Of a stretch of DNA of 64,000 bases, positions 55,025 to 64,000 are shown one piece after another. The stretch is from the NCBI GenBank assembly GCA_017305535.1, contig JAFKKN010000001.1:1-64000 (forward strand), given 5' to 3'. The DNA is from Hyphomicrobiales bacterium. GTDB lineage: Bacteria; Pseudomonadota; Alphaproteobacteria; Rhizobiales; Xanthobacteraceae. A program made the translations under genes and the position numbers. Each line of letters begins with the position of its first letter. Positions within the stretch are counted from its first letter, which is position 1. A model generated the notes under the pieces. That model was not told the DNA's origin. It made no database searches and was given only the letters and a program-made list of their open reading frames with translations.

Positions 55025-55735
55025 ATGACCCAGCCCGCGAAGGTCCAAGAGCCCTCGATGGAGGAGATTTTGGCATCGATCCGGCGCATCATTGCCGACG
55101 ATGAAACCAAGACCCCCGCCTCGGAACAGCCGCCGGCCGCGAAGTCCGCGCCGGTAGCCGCCGCCGCGGCGGCGAAGCCCGCACCGGTCGCGGGCGCAGC
55201 CGGATCGTCTGCCATGGCCAATGAACCACCAAAACCCGCCGCGAAAGCCGCATCCAACAGTCAGGACGATATCGACGCGCTGATGGCGGATTTCGATGCG
55301 CCGGCGGCGCCGATAGTCGCGCCAAAGCTGGCCACGCCCGAAGATGACGTGCTTGAATTGACCGACGACATGGCGTTGCCCGATATGCCCGAGCCAATCT
55401 TCGATAAAGTCGAGCCGGCCAACGATCTCGAATTCAACGAAGTCGCGATGGCGAGCGAACGCCGTTATCCGGCGGCCGAACGGTCGCCCGGCGCGGGGCG
55501 GGGCGGCGTGGAGGCCTTCGCGCCGGAGATGCTGTCGCAGTCGACCGTGTCCGCCGTGGAATCGGCATTCAACTCGCTGGCCAATACCGTTCTCAGTAAC
55601 AATGCCCGGACCCTCGAGGATCTGGTGCGGGAAATGCTGCGGCCGATGCTGAAGTCCTGGCTCGACGACAATCTGCCGGGGCTGGTGGAGCGCATCGTAA
55701 AAGCCGAGATCGAGCGCGTCTCGCGCGGGCGATAA
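55025..55735 (+). CDS. popZ: PopZ-family polar organising protein (DUF2497)
   Basis: This encodes a 236-residue protein with the PopZ architecture. The N-terminal helix reads EPSMEEILASIRRIIADDE. A long Pro/Ala/Asp-rich disordered linker (about residues 30-160) follows. The conserved C-terminal helical oligomerisation region runs LSQSTVSAVESAFNSLANTVLSNNARTLEDLVREMLRPMLKSWLDDNLPGLVERIVKAEIERVSR. In alphaproteobacteria PopZ self-assembles at the pole and tethers the chromosome origin through ParB and other polar proteins. Its position between tolC and valS is conserved in the class. The ATG at 55025 gives the family N-terminus; the frame extends upstream without signal. Confidence 0.92.
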   Translation: MTQPAKVQEPSMEEILASIRRIIADDETKTPASEQPPAAKSAPVAAAAAAKPAPVAGAAGSSAMANEPPKPAAKAASNSQDDIDALMADFDAPAAPIVAPKLATPEDDVLELTDDMALPDMPEPIFDKVEPANDLEFNEVAMASERRYPAAERSPGAGRGGVEAFAPEMLSQSTVSAVESAFNSLANTVLSNNARTLEDLVREMLRPMLKSWLDDNLPGLVERIVKAEIERVSRGR

Positions 55736-56076
55736 CGCGGTCCTGACTCCCTCTGCCTCGTCTCACCGTATCCGCATCGCGGCAGGCGAGCTCTGCCGTT
55801 TCCGAGGTTGACTTGGAGGCGGACGGCGGCTCTACATTCTTGATCTGACGTGTTTTTGTCGCGTCAGCCGGTTTCCACTTCGCGCGGAACCGCTATAACC
55901 GGACAGGATCGAACCGAAAGCCGCCATTCCAAGCCGCGACCGCTACCGTCGTTGCTTGCGCGAGGGACATGGATTTCGTTTTGGCCTGACATCCACTTGC
56001 TTCCATCGACTGGCTTGCGTCGAGCCGCGTCGTCTCAAGCGTCATTCGTAACACCTGGTATCCGCACCGCACTGCC
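55736..56076. other. Leader region before valS
   Basis: 341 bp without a supported gene. If the promoter at 55808-55837 is real, the valS transcript carries a leader of about 230 bases. I did not recognise a T-box or other known riboswitch in it. Confidence 0.4.
55808..55837 (+). promoter_or_regulatory. Candidate promoter for valS
   Basis: TTGACT (55808-55813) is followed after 18 bases by CTACAT (55832-55837). This fits the alphaproteobacterial TTGACG / CTANAW pattern on the plus strand upstream of valS. Confidence 0.4.
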
Positions 56077-58932
56077 ATGATCGAGAAAACCTATCAGCCG
56101 GCCGACATCGAAAACCGTATCGCACGCGCGTGGGACGACGCGGGCGCGTTCAAGGCCGGGCGGGCCGACCGCCGTGACGCCGAGCCGTTCACCATCGTCA
56201 TTCCGCCGCCGAACGTCACCGGCTCGCTGCACATGGGCCACGCGCTCAACAACACCTTGCAGGACGTGCTGTGCCGGTTCGAGCGCATGCGCGGCCGTGA
56301 CGTGCTGTGGCAGCCCGGCACCGATCATGCCGGCATCGCCACCCAGATGGTGGTCGAGCGGCAGTTGATGGAGCGGCAGGAGTCGTCGCGCCGCGATATG
56401 GGTCGCGAGAAATTCCTCGAACGCGTCTGGCAATGGAAGGCCGAAAGCGGCGGCCTCATCGTCAATCAGTTGAAGCGGCTCGGTGCGTCGTGCGACTGGT
56501 CGCGCGAGCGCTTCACCATGGACGAGGGCTTGTCACGCGCCGTCGCGAAGGTGTTCGTCGAACTGCATCGCGACGGGCTGATCTACAAGGACAAGCGGCT
56601 GGTCAATTGGGACCCGAAGCTGCTCACCGCCATCTCCGATCTCGAAGTGCAGCAGATCGAGGTCAAGGGCAGCCTGTGGCACCTGCGCTATCCGCTTGAG
56701 GGCAAGACCTTCAATCCCGAAGACCCGAGCACGTTCATCGTGGTCGCGACGACGCGGCCGGAAACCATGCTGGGCGACAGCGCGGTGGCGGTGCATCCCG
56801 ATGACGAGCGCTATCGCCATCTCGTCGGCAAGCACGTCATCCTGCCGCTGGTCGGCCGCCGCATTCCGATCGTCGCCGACGAGTACTCCGATCCGGAGAA
56901 GGGCTCCGGCGCGGTGAAGATTACACCGGCGCACGATTTCAACGACTTTGAGGTCGGCAAGCGTCACAACCTGCCGCAGATCAACGTCCTCGACATCGAG
57001 GGTCGCATCGCGCTGACCGACAACGAGGCCTATTGGCACGGCCTGCCGCAGAATTCGTCGCCGCACGCTGCGACCTTGCACGGCATGGACCGCTTCGCCG
57101 CGCGCAAGCAGATCGTCGCGTGGCTTGAGGAGAGCGGCATTCTCGAGAAGATCGAACCGAACGTGCACATGGTGCCGCACGGCGATCGCTCCGGCGTGGT
57201 GATCGAGCCCTATCTCACCGACCAGTGGTACGTCGACGCCAAGACGATGGCGCAACCTGCGATCGCCGCCGTGCGCGGCGGCGCGACCGAGTTCGTGCCG
57301 AAGAACTGGGAGAAGACCTACTTCGAGTGGATGGAGAACATCCAGCCGTGGTGCATTTCGCGGCAACTGTGGTGGGGGCATCAAATCCCGGCATGGTACG
57401 GGCCGGACGGCAAGGTGTTCGTCGCCGAGACGGAGGAAGAAGCCGTCGGCAACGCGCTCGGCTATTACGTCGAGCAGGAAGTCATCACCGCCGAGCAGGG
57501 CCACGACATGGCTCTTGATCCAGCATTGCGCGAAAACTTCATCACCCGTGATGAAGACGTGCTTGATACGTGGTTCTCCTCCGCGCTGTGGCCGTTCTCG
57601 ACGTTGGGCTGGCCGGACGAGACGAAGGACGTCGAACGCTATTACCCGACCAACGTGCTGGTGACCGGCTTCGACATCATCTTCTTCTGGGTCGCCCGGA
57701 TGATGATGATGGGCCTGCACTTCATGAAGGATGTGCCATTCCCGACCGTCTACATCCACGCGCTCGTCCGCGACGAGAAGGGCGCCAAGATGTCGAAGTC
57801 GAAAGGCAACGTCATCGATCCGCTCAACCTGATCGACCAATACGGCGCCGACGCGCTGCGCTTCACGCTGGCCGCGATGGCGGCGCAGGGGCGTGACATC
57901 AAGCTCGCCACCAGCCGCGTGGAGGGCTATCGCAACTTCGCGACTAAGCTGTGGAACGCCTGCCGCTTCGCCGAGATGAACCATTGCGCACTGCCGGACG
58001 GTTTCGATCCGACGCAGGCGAAAGAAACGCTCAATCGCTGGATCGCGCACGAGACGATGAGCGCCGCGCGCGAGGCGACGCAGGCGATCGAAAGCTATCG
58101 TTTCAACGACGCGGCCGGCGCGATCTATCGCTTCGTCTGGAACGTGTTCTGCGACTGGTATCTCGAACTCGCCAAGCCTGTGATGATGGGCGCAGACGGT
58201 CCGGCGAAGGACGAGACGCGCGCCATGGTGGCGTGGGCGCGCGACGAAATCCTCAAGCTGCTGCATCCGTTCATGCCGTTCATCACCGAGGAACTGTGGG
58301 CGGTGACGGCGAAGCGTGATCAGTTGCTGGTGCTCACCGAGTGGCCGTTGCGGCCGCAGACCACGGTGGTCATTCCGACCTCCGGCGTGCCGGGTGATCT
58401 TGCCGGCGTGGCGCTGGTGGTGCCGACCGAGATTGAAGTCTTCTCCGATCCCGAGGCGGAAGCGGAAATCGGCTGGGTGGTCGATCTCATCACCGCGATC
58501 CGCTCCGCGCGCGCTGAGATGAACATTCCGCCGGCGACCCTGATGCCGCTGATGCTCGCCAATGCATCGGCGGAGACGAAAGCCCGCGCCGAACGCTGGA
58601 GCGACGTCATCAAGCGGCTGGCGCGGCTGGCGGACATCACCTTCGTCGATCGCGCGCCGGACGGCGCCATGCAGTTGCTGGTGCGCGGCGAAGTCGCCGC
58701 CTTGCCGCTCAAGGGCGTGATCGATCTCGCGGCCGAGAAGGCGCGGCTCGCGAAGGAGATGGCCAAGGCGGAAGCCGACATCAAGCGCGTCGACGCCAAG
58801 CTCGGCAACGAAAAGTTCGTCGCCAACGCGCCGGAAGAAGTGGTCGAGGAAGAACGCGAAAAGCGCGAGGATGCCATGGCTCGAAAAGCGAAGATCGCCG
58901 AGGCGCTCGACCGGCTGAAGGCCGCGGAGTGA
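56077..58932 (+). CDS. valS: Valine-tRNA ligase
   Basis: This encodes a 951-residue class I aminoacyl-tRNA synthetase. The HIGH signature is [17 protein letters not shown] (HMGH at 52-55). The CP1 editing domain contains [38 protein letters not shown] and the KMSKS loop (571-575, in [14 protein letters not shown]) follow, then an anticodon-binding domain with [18 protein letters not shown]-terminal coiled-coil arm of about 70 residues ([26 protein letters not shown]...) ends the protein. It charges tRNA-Val and edits Thr-tRNA-Val. The stop overlaps the GTG start of the MFS gene. Confidence 0.97.
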   Translation: MIEKTYQPADIENRIARAWDDAGAFKAGRADRRDAEPFTIVIPPPNVTGSLHMGHALNNTLQDVLCRFERMRGRDVLWQPGTDHAGIATQMVVERQLMERQESSRRDMGREKFLERVWQWKAESGGLIVNQLKRLGASCDWSRERFTMDEGLSRAVAKVFVELHRDGLIYKDKRLVNWDPKLLTAISDLEVQQIEVKGSLWHLRYPLEGKTFNPEDPSTFIVVATTRPETMLGDSAVAVHPDDERYRHLVGKHVILPLVGRRIPIVADEYSDPEKGSGAVKITPAHDFNDFEVGKRHNLPQINVLDIEGRIALTDNEAYWHGLPQNSSPHAATLHGMDRFAARKQIVAWLEESGILEKIEPNVHMVPHGDRSGVVIEPYLTDQWYVDAKTMAQPAIAAVRGGATEFVPKNWEKTYFEWMENIQPWCISRQLWWGHQIPAWYGPDGKVFVAETEEEAVGNALGYYVEQEVITAEQGHDMALDPALRENFITRDEDVLDTWFSSALWPFSTLGWPDETKDVERYYPTNVLVTGFDIIFFWVARMMMMGLHFMKDVPFPTVYIHALVRDEKGAKMSKSKGNVIDPLNLIDQYGADALRFTLAAMAAQGRDIKLATSRVEGYRNFATKLWNACRFAEMNHCALPDGFDPTQAKETLNRWIAHETMSAAREATQAIESYRFNDAAGAIYRFVWNVFCDWYLELAKPVMMGADGPAKDETRAMVAWARDEILKLLHPFMPFITEELWAVTAKRDQLLVLTEWPLRPQTTVVIPTSGVPGDLAGVALVVPTEIEVFSDPEAEAEIGWVVDLITAIRSARAEMNIPPATLMPLMLANASAETKARAERWSDVIKRLARLADITFVDRAPDGAMQLLVRGEVAALPLKGVIDLAAEKARLAKEMAKAEADIKRVDAKLGNEKFVANAPEEVVEEEREKREDAMARKAKIAEALDRLKAAE

Positions 58933-60110
58933 CGACGCAGGACACCACGCAGCGGGCGTCATCGGCGATGCCGCTGCTGCTGCTCTGGCTCGCGGGCAAT
59001 GCCGCGCGGCTGACCATTCTCGCCATTCCGCCGATCCTGGCGCTGATCATCGTCGACCTCAAGCTCACCGGCACCGAGGTCGGTATCCTCAACGCCATCC
59101 CGCCGGCGCTGTTCGCGCTCGCCGCCATTCCCGGATCGCTGTTGATCGCGCGGGTCGGCGCCACCAATGCATTGGTGGTCGGACTGGTCGTCACCGCGAT
59201 CGGCTCGGCGCTGCGCGGAATGGCGTTCGATACGATGGTGTTGTTCGGCGCCACCATCATCATGAGCGCGGGTGTCGCGGTGATGCAGCCGGCGCTGCCG
59301 CCGCTGGTGCGACAATGGGTGCCACACCGGATCGGCTTCGCCACCGCGCTTTACACCAATGGCCTTCTGGTCGGTGAAATTCTTCCGGTGGTGTTCGCCG
59401 GCGCGCTCTTGATGCTGCTGGCGGGAAGCTGGCGCGGCAGTCTGGTGTTCTGGTCGATCTGGCCGGCGCTGATCGCCTTGATGATCATACTGGTGCAGCC
59501 GCGCGGCGAAGGCCGCGTGGCGGCCCAGCATCGGCACTGGATGCCGGACTGGCGTGATCCGATGCTGTGGAAAATCGCGCTGGCGATGAGCGCGAACAAT
59601 CAGGCCTACTTCTGCACCAACGCATTCCTGCCGGGTTTCCTGCTGCAACAAGGCCAGACCGACTTCATCGGACCGGCGCTGTCGGCGCTCAACGCCGGAC
59701 AGTTGCCGGCGTCATTCATTCTGCTGATCGCCGCCAGCCGGCTGGAGCGCAAGAAGTGGCCGCTGGTCGCCGCCGGCATCTTCAGTCTTGTCGGCGTCGC
59801 CATCATCGTGTTCTCGACCTCGGTGTGGACGGTCGCGCTCGGCGCGGCGGTGATCGGATTCAGTTGCGCCTGGGGGCTGACCTTGCTGCTCAGCCTGCCG
59901 GCGTTGCTGTTCGCGCCGGATGACGTGCCGCGCGTCTCCGCCGGCATGTTCACGGTGGGCTACGGCGTCGCGGTGCTGGTCTCGATCGTCGGCGGCAGGA
60001 TCTGGGATATCACCGGGCACGCAGCCTTCGCCTTCCTGCCGATTGCGATCGCGATCCTGCCCCTGGTCTTCTGTCCGTTATGGACCGACCTCAAGCAGCG
60101 CCATTCGTGA
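58929..60110 (+). CDS. MFS transporter
   Basis: This encodes a 393-residue protein with about 12 hydrophobic segments and the MFS pattern. The loop between helices 2 and 3 reads [21 protein letters not shown], and the central loop reads [25 protein letters not shown]. It resembles CynX/NimT-type exporters in helix order and length. The substrate is not readable. It starts with GTG at 58929, overlapping the valS stop by 3 bases, so translation may be coupled. Its last 20 bases overlap the 3' end of the convergent glycosylase gene. Confidence 0.82.
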   Translation: MTTQDTTQRASSAMPLLLLWLAGNAARLTILAIPPILALIIVDLKLTGTEVGILNAIPPALFALAAIPGSLLIARVGATNALVVGLVVTAIGSALRGMAFDTMVLFGATIIMSAGVAVMQPALPPLVRQWVPHRIGFATALYTNGLLVGEILPVVFAGALLMLLAGSWRGSLVFWSIWPALIALMIILVQPRGEGRVAAQHRHWMPDWRDPMLWKIALAMSANNQAYFCTNAFLPGFLLQQGQTDFIGPALSALNAGQLPASFILLIAASRLERKKWPLVAAGIFSLVGVAIIVFSTSVWTVALGAAVIGFSCAWGLTLLLSLPALLFAPDDVPRVSAGMFTVGYGVAVLVSIVGGRIWDITGHAAFAFLPIAIAILPLVFCPLWTDLKQRHS

Positions 60111-60777
60111 ACGGCTTGCTGACGAAGCGCGAGCCCTTCAGCCCGTAGCGCCACGGCAATTCCGCCGCCTTGGTGATGCCGATGCGAACGCCGGTGGCGA
60201 TCTCCGGTGTGGACGTCCGCCCATGGATCGCGAACGGCGGCGCGGTCAGCGCCAGGCCGTTCTGCGCGTTGGTGATGGCCAGCGCGCTGGCGAGCTTGCC
60301 GGGCCCCGAGCACAGCGCCCGCTCGTCCTCAAGGCCACGGCGGCGGCGCATCGCGGCAAGGCCGTGGGTCGGCTGCAAGGCGCGGATCAGCACGGCGGCG
60401 GCCGAGCCCTCCTTTTCGCAGACGAAATTGATGCACCAGTGGATGCCGTAGGAGCGATACACATAGGCGAAGCCGGGCGGCCCGAACATCACCATGGTCC
60501 GTGGCGTCGGCCCCCGATAGGAGTGCGCCGCCGGCTCGGTCTGGTGATAGGCCTCGACCTCGACGATGACGCCGCCGACGCCATTCACCAGCATCGTCGC
60601 GCCGATCAGCTCCGGCGCCACCTCATGCACGCTGCGGGCGAAAAATTTTTGCGGCAGCGGCCGCCCGAGCTTCGCCGGGGCGACGGAGCCGGGGACGGCG
60701 AGCTTGCTGTGGCTGGAAACGGACGGGCGGGGCGGCATCGGAGCAAATGGCGGTGGATAGAGCTGTTCCACCGGCAT
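60091..60777 (-). CDS. mpg: DNA-3-methyladenine glycosylase (AAG/MPG type)
   Basis: This encodes a 228-residue protein of the Mpg family. It shows [102 protein letters not shown] contains the catalytic Glu, and the [11 protein letters not shown] stretch lines the base pocket. It excises alkylated and deaminated purines to start base-excision repair. The N-terminal 30 residues are Pro-rich and variable; the ATG at 60777 is chosen over a TTG at 60822. It overlaps the convergent MFS gene by 20 bases. Confidence 0.88.
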   Translation of the reverse strand: MPVEQLYPPPFAPMPPRPSVSSHSKLAVPGSVAPAKLGRPLPQKFFARSVHEVAPELIGATMLVNGVGGVIVEVEAYHQTEPAAHSYRGPTPRTMVMFGPPGFAYVYRSYGIHWCINFVCEKEGSAAAVLIRALQPTHGLAAMRRRRGLEDERALCSGPGKLASALAITNAQNGLALTAPPFAIHGRTSTPEIATGVRIGITKAAELPWRYGLKGSRFVSKPFTNGAA

Positions 60778-60872
60778 AGGCCGATGCGGCCGGGGATGCA
60801 ACGATGCTGCGGGTTGCGGCAATTGCCGTGGCGGACTACCTAAGGCAGACCGAATAAACCGACGGAAAAACC

Positions 60873-61832
60873 ATGGTTGTTGTCGTCGACACCGTTTCCA
60901 CCACGCAGATCCGCCCCCGGCATCCGGAGAAGGCGCACCGGCCGGATGCGCTGTCGCCGTCGAAACCGGACTGGATCAGGGTGCGCGCGCCGAACACGCG
61001 CGGCTATGCCGACACCCGCAACATCGTCCGCGAGAATGGCCTCGTCACGGTCTGCGAGGAGGCGGGCTGCCCGAACATCGGCGAGTGCTGGGACAAGAAG
61101 CACGCCACCTTCATGATCATGGGTGACACCTGCACCCGCGCCTGCGCCTTCTGCAACGTCAAGACCGGGATGCCTGGTGCGCTCGACGCGTCGGAGCCGG
61201 AGCATGTCGCGGAAGCGACCGCCAAGCTCGGCCTCGCTCACATCGTCGTCACCTCGGTCGATCGCGACGATCTCGCCGATGGCGGCGCCGAGCATTTCGC
61301 CAAGACCATCCGCGCCATCCGCGCGCGCTGCCCGACCACGACCATCGAAATCCTGACGCCGGATTTTCTTCGCAAGGAGGGCGCGCTCGAGGTCGTCGTG
61401 GCTGCCAAGCCGGACGTCTTCAACCACAATCTGGAAACCGTGCCCTCGCACTATCTCTCGGTGCGGCCGGGCGCGCGCTATTTCCATTCGATCCGGCTTC
61501 TGCAGCGGGTGAAGGAACTCGATCCGAGCATGTTCACCAAGTCCGGCATCATGGTCGGGCTCGGCGAGGAACGTCACGAGGTGTTGCAGGTGATGGACGA
61601 CCTGCGGTCCGCCGACGTCGATTTCCTCACCATCGGTCAGTACCTGCAACCGACCCGCAAGCATCACGCGGTGAAGCGCTACGTCACGCCCGATGAATTC
61701 AAGGGTTATGAGAAGGTCGCCTATACCAAGGGCTTCCTGATGGTGTCGGCGAGCCCGTTGACGCGTTCGTCGCATCACGCCGGCGACGACTTCGCCAAAT
61801 TGCAAGCCGCACGCGCCGCCAAGTTCGGCTGA
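60873..61832 (+). CDS. lipA: Lipoyl synthase
   Basis: This encodes a 319-residue radical SAM enzyme with two iron-sulfur clusters. The auxiliary cluster motif is C61-x4-C66-x5-C72 ([12 protein letters not shown]). The radical SAM motif is C87-x3-C91-x2-C94 (CTRACAFC). [53 protein letters not shown] and [13 protein letters not shown] are further family marks. It inserts the two sulfur atoms into octanoyl groups on lipoyl domains. The RatA-like gene begins 10 bases later, so the two may be co-transcribed. Confidence 0.96.
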   Translation: MVVVVDTVSTTQIRPRHPEKAHRPDALSPSKPDWIRVRAPNTRGYADTRNIVRENGLVTVCEEAGCPNIGECWDKKHATFMIMGDTCTRACAFCNVKTGMPGALDASEPEHVAEATAKLGLAHIVVTSVDRDDLADGGAEHFAKTIRAIRARCPTTTIEILTPDFLRKEGALEVVVAAKPDVFNHNLETVPSHYLSVRPGARYFHSIRLLQRVKELDPSMFTKSGIMVGLGEERHEVLQVMDDLRSADVDFLTIGQYLQPTRKHHAVKRYVTPDEFKGYEKVAYTKGFLMVSASPLTRSSHHAGDDFAKLQAARAAKFG

Positions 61833-61842
61833 GTTTGATCAA

Positions 61843-62322
61843 ATGCCGCAATTCGCCAACAAGCGCCGCGTTCGCCACAGCGCGTCCGAGATGTTCGATC
61901 TCGTCGCCGACGTCGAACGCTATCCGGAGTTCGTGCCGCTGTGCAGCGCGCTCAAGGTGCGCCAGCGCACACCGAAACCCGACGGCAAGGAAGTCATCGT
62001 TGCCGACATGACGGTGTCGTTCAAGGTGGTGCGCGAGAGCTTCACCAGCCGCGTTACACTCGACCGTCCGAACCTGAAAATCCTCGTCGAATATCTGCAA
62101 GGGCCGTTTCGTTCGCTGGAAAACCGCTGGACTTTTGAGCCGAAGGGCGAGGGCACCTGCGACGTCGGCTTCTTCATTTCCTACGAATTCAAGAGTCGTA
62201 TGCTGGCGATGCTGATGGGTAGCATGTTCGATGCCGCGTTCCAGAAATTCGCCGCTGCATTCGAAGCCCGCGCCGACAAAGTGTACGGCCGCCCCGGCGC
62301 GCTCGCCGGCTCGACGAGCTGA
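61843..62322 (+). CDS. Coq10/RatA-like START-domain protein
   Basis: This encodes a 159-residue protein of the polyketide-cyclase/START superfamily. It opens MPQFANKRRVRHSASEMFDLVADVERYPEFVPLCSALKVRQR, the pattern of Coq10 and RatA. It continues with LVEYLQGPFRSLENRWTFEP and FFISYEFKSRMLAMLMGSMFDAAFQKFAAAFEARADKVYG. In eukaryotes Coq10 binds ubiquinone and supports respiration; in bacteria the family may act likewise or inhibit ribosome association (RatA). The placement after lipA is conserved in alphaproteobacteria. The last 30 bases of the gene region (62301-62330) recur 110 bases downstream. Confidence 0.85.
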   Translation: MPQFANKRRVRHSASEMFDLVADVERYPEFVPLCSALKVRQRTPKPDGKEVIVADMTVSFKVVRESFTSRVTLDRPNLKILVEYLQGPFRSLENRWTFEPKGEGTCDVGFFISYEFKSRMLAMLMGSMFDAAFQKFAAAFEARADKVYGRPGALAGSTS

Positions 62323-62330
62323 GTGGCTAT
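62301..62330 (+). repeat. Direct repeat, unit 1 (end of Coq10-like gene)
   Basis: Thirty bases spanning the last codons and stop of the gene match 62411-62440 at 25 of 30 positions, at a distance of exactly 110 bases. Confidence 0.7.
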
Positions 62331-62350
62331 TTTTATTACCACATCCTCGG

Positions 62351-62378
62351 CGTCGCCCCCGCGAAGGCGGGGACGACG
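62351..62378. repeat. Short GC palindrome
   Basis: CGTC-G-CCCCCGC-GAA-GGCGGGG-A-CGACG, a 28-base hairpin between the two direct repeat units. It resembles the widely dispersed CCCGCGAA(A)GCGGG repeat motif of proteobacterial genomes and may also end transcription of the upstream gene. Confidence 0.55.
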
Positions 62379-62410
62379 TCTTTCGTAGTGTAAGTCTGTT
62401 CAACCGGTGT

Positions 62411-62440
62411 GCTCGCCGTTTCGACGAACTGAGCGGTTAT
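62411..62440 (+). repeat. Direct repeat, unit 2
   Basis: This copy of 62301-62330 still encodes, in the same phase, the pattern ...V-L-A-V-S-T-N-stop against A-L-A-G-S-T-S-stop of the gene. It lies outside any gene. Confidence 0.7.
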
Positions 62441-62475
62441 AAATCAGCCCACAATCAGTTGATTGCTTCTCAGCC

Positions 62476-62600
62476 GTCATGGCCGGATTTATTCCGGCCA
62501 TCCACGTCTTGACGAAGCTTCGGCAAGTAAGACGTGGATGGCCGGGACCATAGGCGAGCGAAGTGACGCCGTTCTTCGAACGGCTATGCCCGGCCACGAC
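62476..62600. repeat. Palindromic intergenic repeat, copy 2 (compound)
   Basis: The same arms as at 7636-7723: left GTCATGGCCGGATTTATTCCGGCCATCCACGTCTT, right AAGACGTGGATGGCCGGGA...CCCGGCCACGAC, in shortened form. The right arm is interrupted by about 40 bases (62549-62588) that form their own hairpin: CATAG...CTATG outside, CCGTTC/GAACGG inside. It lies between the Coq10-like gene and the convergent cinA. Confidence 0.75.
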
Positions 62601-62616
62601 AACATCATTTGACTGT

Positions 62617-63225
62617 TTATTTCTTCTTCCGCGGCGCGACGCGGCGTTTCACCGCGACGCGGCGGGGCGCACGGGCGACGCGCGGCACGGCGCGCACCGC
62701 GGGTTCGCGCTTCTTCGGCGCCGGTGCTTTCGGCCCGCGCGCCATTTCCGTCAGCATCCGTAGTGCCTCGATCACCGAACGCTCGCGCACCACGCTGCGG
62801 CCGAGCGCGCCGAAGCGGCATTCGCGATGCAGGATGCGGCCGTCGCGCGCGGCGACCGCGAAATGCACCAGCCCCACCGGCTTGTTCGGCGTCGCGCCGC
62901 CGGGGCCGGCGATGCCGGTGATTGATACCGCCAGATCGACGCCGGCACGCTCCAGCGCGCCGATCGCCATTGCCTGCGCGGTCTCCTTGCTCACCGCGCC
63001 GAACGTGTCGAGTGTCGAGACTTTGACGCCAAGCATCGCGCGCTTGGCGTCGTTGGAATAGGTGACGAAGCCACGGTCGATCACATCGGACGAGCCGGGA
63101 ATGTCGGTGAGCGCGCCCGCCACCAATCCGCCGGTGCAGGACTCGGCGGTGGCGACGGTCAGTTTGCGCATACGGCAGAGATCGAGCAGCGAGCGGGCGA
63201 GGGCACGTGCATCACTGCCGCGCAT
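62617..63225 (-). CDS. cinA: CinA-family nicotinamide-nucleotide amidohydrolase
   Basis: This encodes a 202-residue protein made of the C-terminal CinA (PncC) domain only. It shows [47 protein letters not shown], the diagnostic ESCTGG motif, and [28 protein letters not shown]. The enzyme deamidates nicotinamide mononucleotide to nicotinate mononucleotide in pyridine nucleotide recycling. The last 40 residues form a highly basic Lys/Arg/Pro/Ala tail (ending RRVAPRKKK) not part of the usual domain. ATG at 63225 lies one base past the ispDF stop, so the two genes are likely co-transcribed. Confidence 0.9.
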   Translation of the reverse strand: MRGSDARALARSLLDLCRMRKLTVATAESCTGGLVAGALTDIPGSSDVIDRGFVTYSNDAKRAMLGVKVSTLDTFGAVSKETAQAMAIGALERAGVDLAVSITGIAGPGGATPNKPVGLVHFAVAARDGRILHRECRFGALGRSVVRERSVIEALRMLTEMARGPKAPAPKKREPAVRAVPRVARAPRRVAVKRRVAPRKKK

Positions 63226-63226
63226 G

Positions 63227-64000
63227 TCATGCGCTCCGTTTGTCGGCGGCCTCGCCGTCGTCGTCCCACGGGAGGCGAATTGTTGCGGACGCGGTGGCGG
63301 CGATGCCTTCCTCGCGGCCGGTGAAGCCGAGCCGCTCGCTGGTGGTCGCCTTCACCGCGACACGCGACAGCGGCAGGCCCGTAATCTCGGCAATCCGCGC
63401 GCGCATGGTGTCGCGCAGCGGGCCGATCTTCGGCCGCTCGCAGATCATCGTCACTTCGAGATGTGCGACGCGGCCGCCGCGCGCCTTGACGCGCTCCATG
63501 GCGTAGACGAGAAATTTGTCCGACGCCGCGCCCTTCCATTGCGGATCGCTCGGCGGGAAGTGCGAGCCGATGTCGCCATCCGCCAGCGCGCCGAGGATGG
63601 CATCGACCAGCGCATGCAGGCCGACGTCGCCATCGGAATGCGCAAGGAAGCCGCGATTATGCGGCACGCGGACGCCGCACAGCATCAGGTGATCGCCGTC
63701 GCCGAAGGCGTGGACGTCGTAGCCGGTGCCGGTGCGAATGTCGCCGAGCGCGGCGCCGAGCCGCGCTTCCTCGCGGGCGAAATCTTCGGGAGTCGTCAGC
63801 TTCATGTTGGCAGGATCGCCCTCAAAGGTTGCAACCGTCAATCCCGCCCATTCGGCGAGCGCGGCATCGTCGGTGAAATCGTCGCGGCCCTCGCGCGCGG
63901 CGCGGCGGTGCGCTTCGAGAATAACATCGTAGCGGAACGCCTGCGGCGTCTGCGCGATACGCAGCTTGGCACGCTCCGGCGTTGCATCGACGTGGCCTCT
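63227..64000 (-). CDS. ispDF: Bifunctional IspD/IspF (3' part, runs off the window)
   Basis: This is the C-terminal 257 codons of a fused isoprenoid enzyme whose 5' end lies beyond base 64000. The portion near the edge ([60 protein letters not shown]) is the end of the IspD cytidylyltransferase domain. The rest is Isp[27 protein letters not shown] with metal ligands Asp and His, [32 protein letters not shown], and [25 protein letters not shown]. The fusion makes methylerythritol cyclodiphosphate and is typical of alphaproteobacteria. There is no stop between the domains. Confidence 0.94.
   Translation of the reverse strand, partial: RGHVDATPERAKLRIAQTPQAFRYDVILEAHRRAAREGRDDFTDDAALAEWAGLTVATFEGDPANMKLTTPEDFAREEARLGAALGDIRTGTGYDVHAFGDGDHLMLCGVRVPHNRGFLAHSDGDVGLHALVDAILGALADGDIGSHFPPSDPQWKGAASDKFLVYAMERVKARGGRVAHLEVTMICERPKIGPLRDTMRARIAEITGLPLSRVAVKATTSERLGFTGREEGIAATASATIRLPWDDDGEAADKRSA

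Noticed and set aside
55736-56076. T-box riboswitch before valS
   Set aside because: No T-box core sequence or antiterminator stem could be found, and T-boxes are not expected in alphaproteobacteria.
56533-58962. 809-codon open frame antisense to valS
   Set aside because: A mirror of valS codon bias; no recognisable domain and no ribosome site. The same reasoning applies to 11277-13460 (antisense to mccA), 5941-7488 (antisense to ABC-F), 41924-43594 and 44001-45041 (antisense to RND pumps).
62301-62600. CRISPR array or tandem repeat locus
   Set aside because: The repeats differ in type and spacing, there are no uniform spacers, and no cas gene is present; they are palindromic intergenic elements plus one direct duplication.

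Overview
The window looks like chromosomal, largely core DNA of an alphaproteobacterium of the Bradyrhizobium/Rhodopseudomonas/Afipia group (Nitrobacteraceae). The basis is the high G+C, the pcm-tolC-popZ-valS order, the four-gene aap amino-acid transporter, a fused IspDF, a two-cold-shock-domain protein, the MXKDX, DUF6481, DUF3606 and glycine-zipper small proteins, and palindromic intergenic repeats of bradyrhizobial type. This assignment is inferred from family recognition, not from a database search. I see no transposase, integrase, phage gene, CRISPR array, toxin-antitoxin pair or defence island.

Layout. 0-2.5 kb: a cluster of very small exported or membrane proteins, including a 25-residue hydrophobic peptide gene (2363-2440). 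2.5-5.8 kb: a glyoxalase-fold protein, DUF3606, a sirtuin, a tandem cold-shock protein and DUF192. tRNA-Pro is followed by an ABC-F ATPase, an OpgC-like membrane acyltransferase and a complex I accessory subunit (5.8-9.5 kb). 9.8-14.3 kb: the lower leucine-degradation genes (methylcrotonyl-CoA carboxylase beta and alpha, HMG-CoA lyase). 14.4-15.9 kb: small genes, a candidate small RNA and tRNA-Arg. 16.3-27.4 kb: a same-strand run of six envelope genes: alpha-2-macroglobulin, PBP1C, a GT39 transferase, a PAP2 phosphatase, a GT2 transferase and a LAB_N protein. 27.4-30.6 kb (minus strand): a Na/phosphate cotransporter and cystathionine beta-lyase. 30.9-35.4 kb: aapJQMP. 35.4-37.0 kb (minus strand): an SGNH hydrolase and cysteine synthase. 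37.5-46.6 kb: a complete RND efflux operon with two different pump subunits. 46.7-52.2 kb: a DTW-domain tRNA modification enzyme, tRNA-Cys, small orphan genes, a methyltransferase, a fatty-acid desaturase and tRNA-Asn. 52.5-60.1 kb: pcm, tolC, popZ, valS and an MFS transporter. 60.1-64.0 kb: a 3-methyladenine glycosylase, lipA, a RatA/Coq10-like protein, cinA and the 3' part of ispDF.

How the genes fit together. The common theme is the cell envelope. PBP1C with alpha-2-macroglobulin repairs and guards peptidoglycan. The GT39/PAP2/GT2/LAB_N set has the right parts to replace a lipid A phosphate with a sugar carried on a polyprenyl phosphate. OpgC, TolC, the RND system and many small periplasmic proteins also belong to the envelope. 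The other genes are housekeeping: translation, isoprenoid and lipoate synthesis, sulfur amino acids and amino-acid uptake.

No clearly undescribed multi-gene system stands out. The best leads are the putative lipid-remodelling operon, the 25-residue peptide gene, a mini-protein carrying a porin sequence signature, a candidate sRNA near 15.2 kb, and the repeat-rich stretch around 62.3-62.6 kb where the 3' end of a gene appears duplicated.
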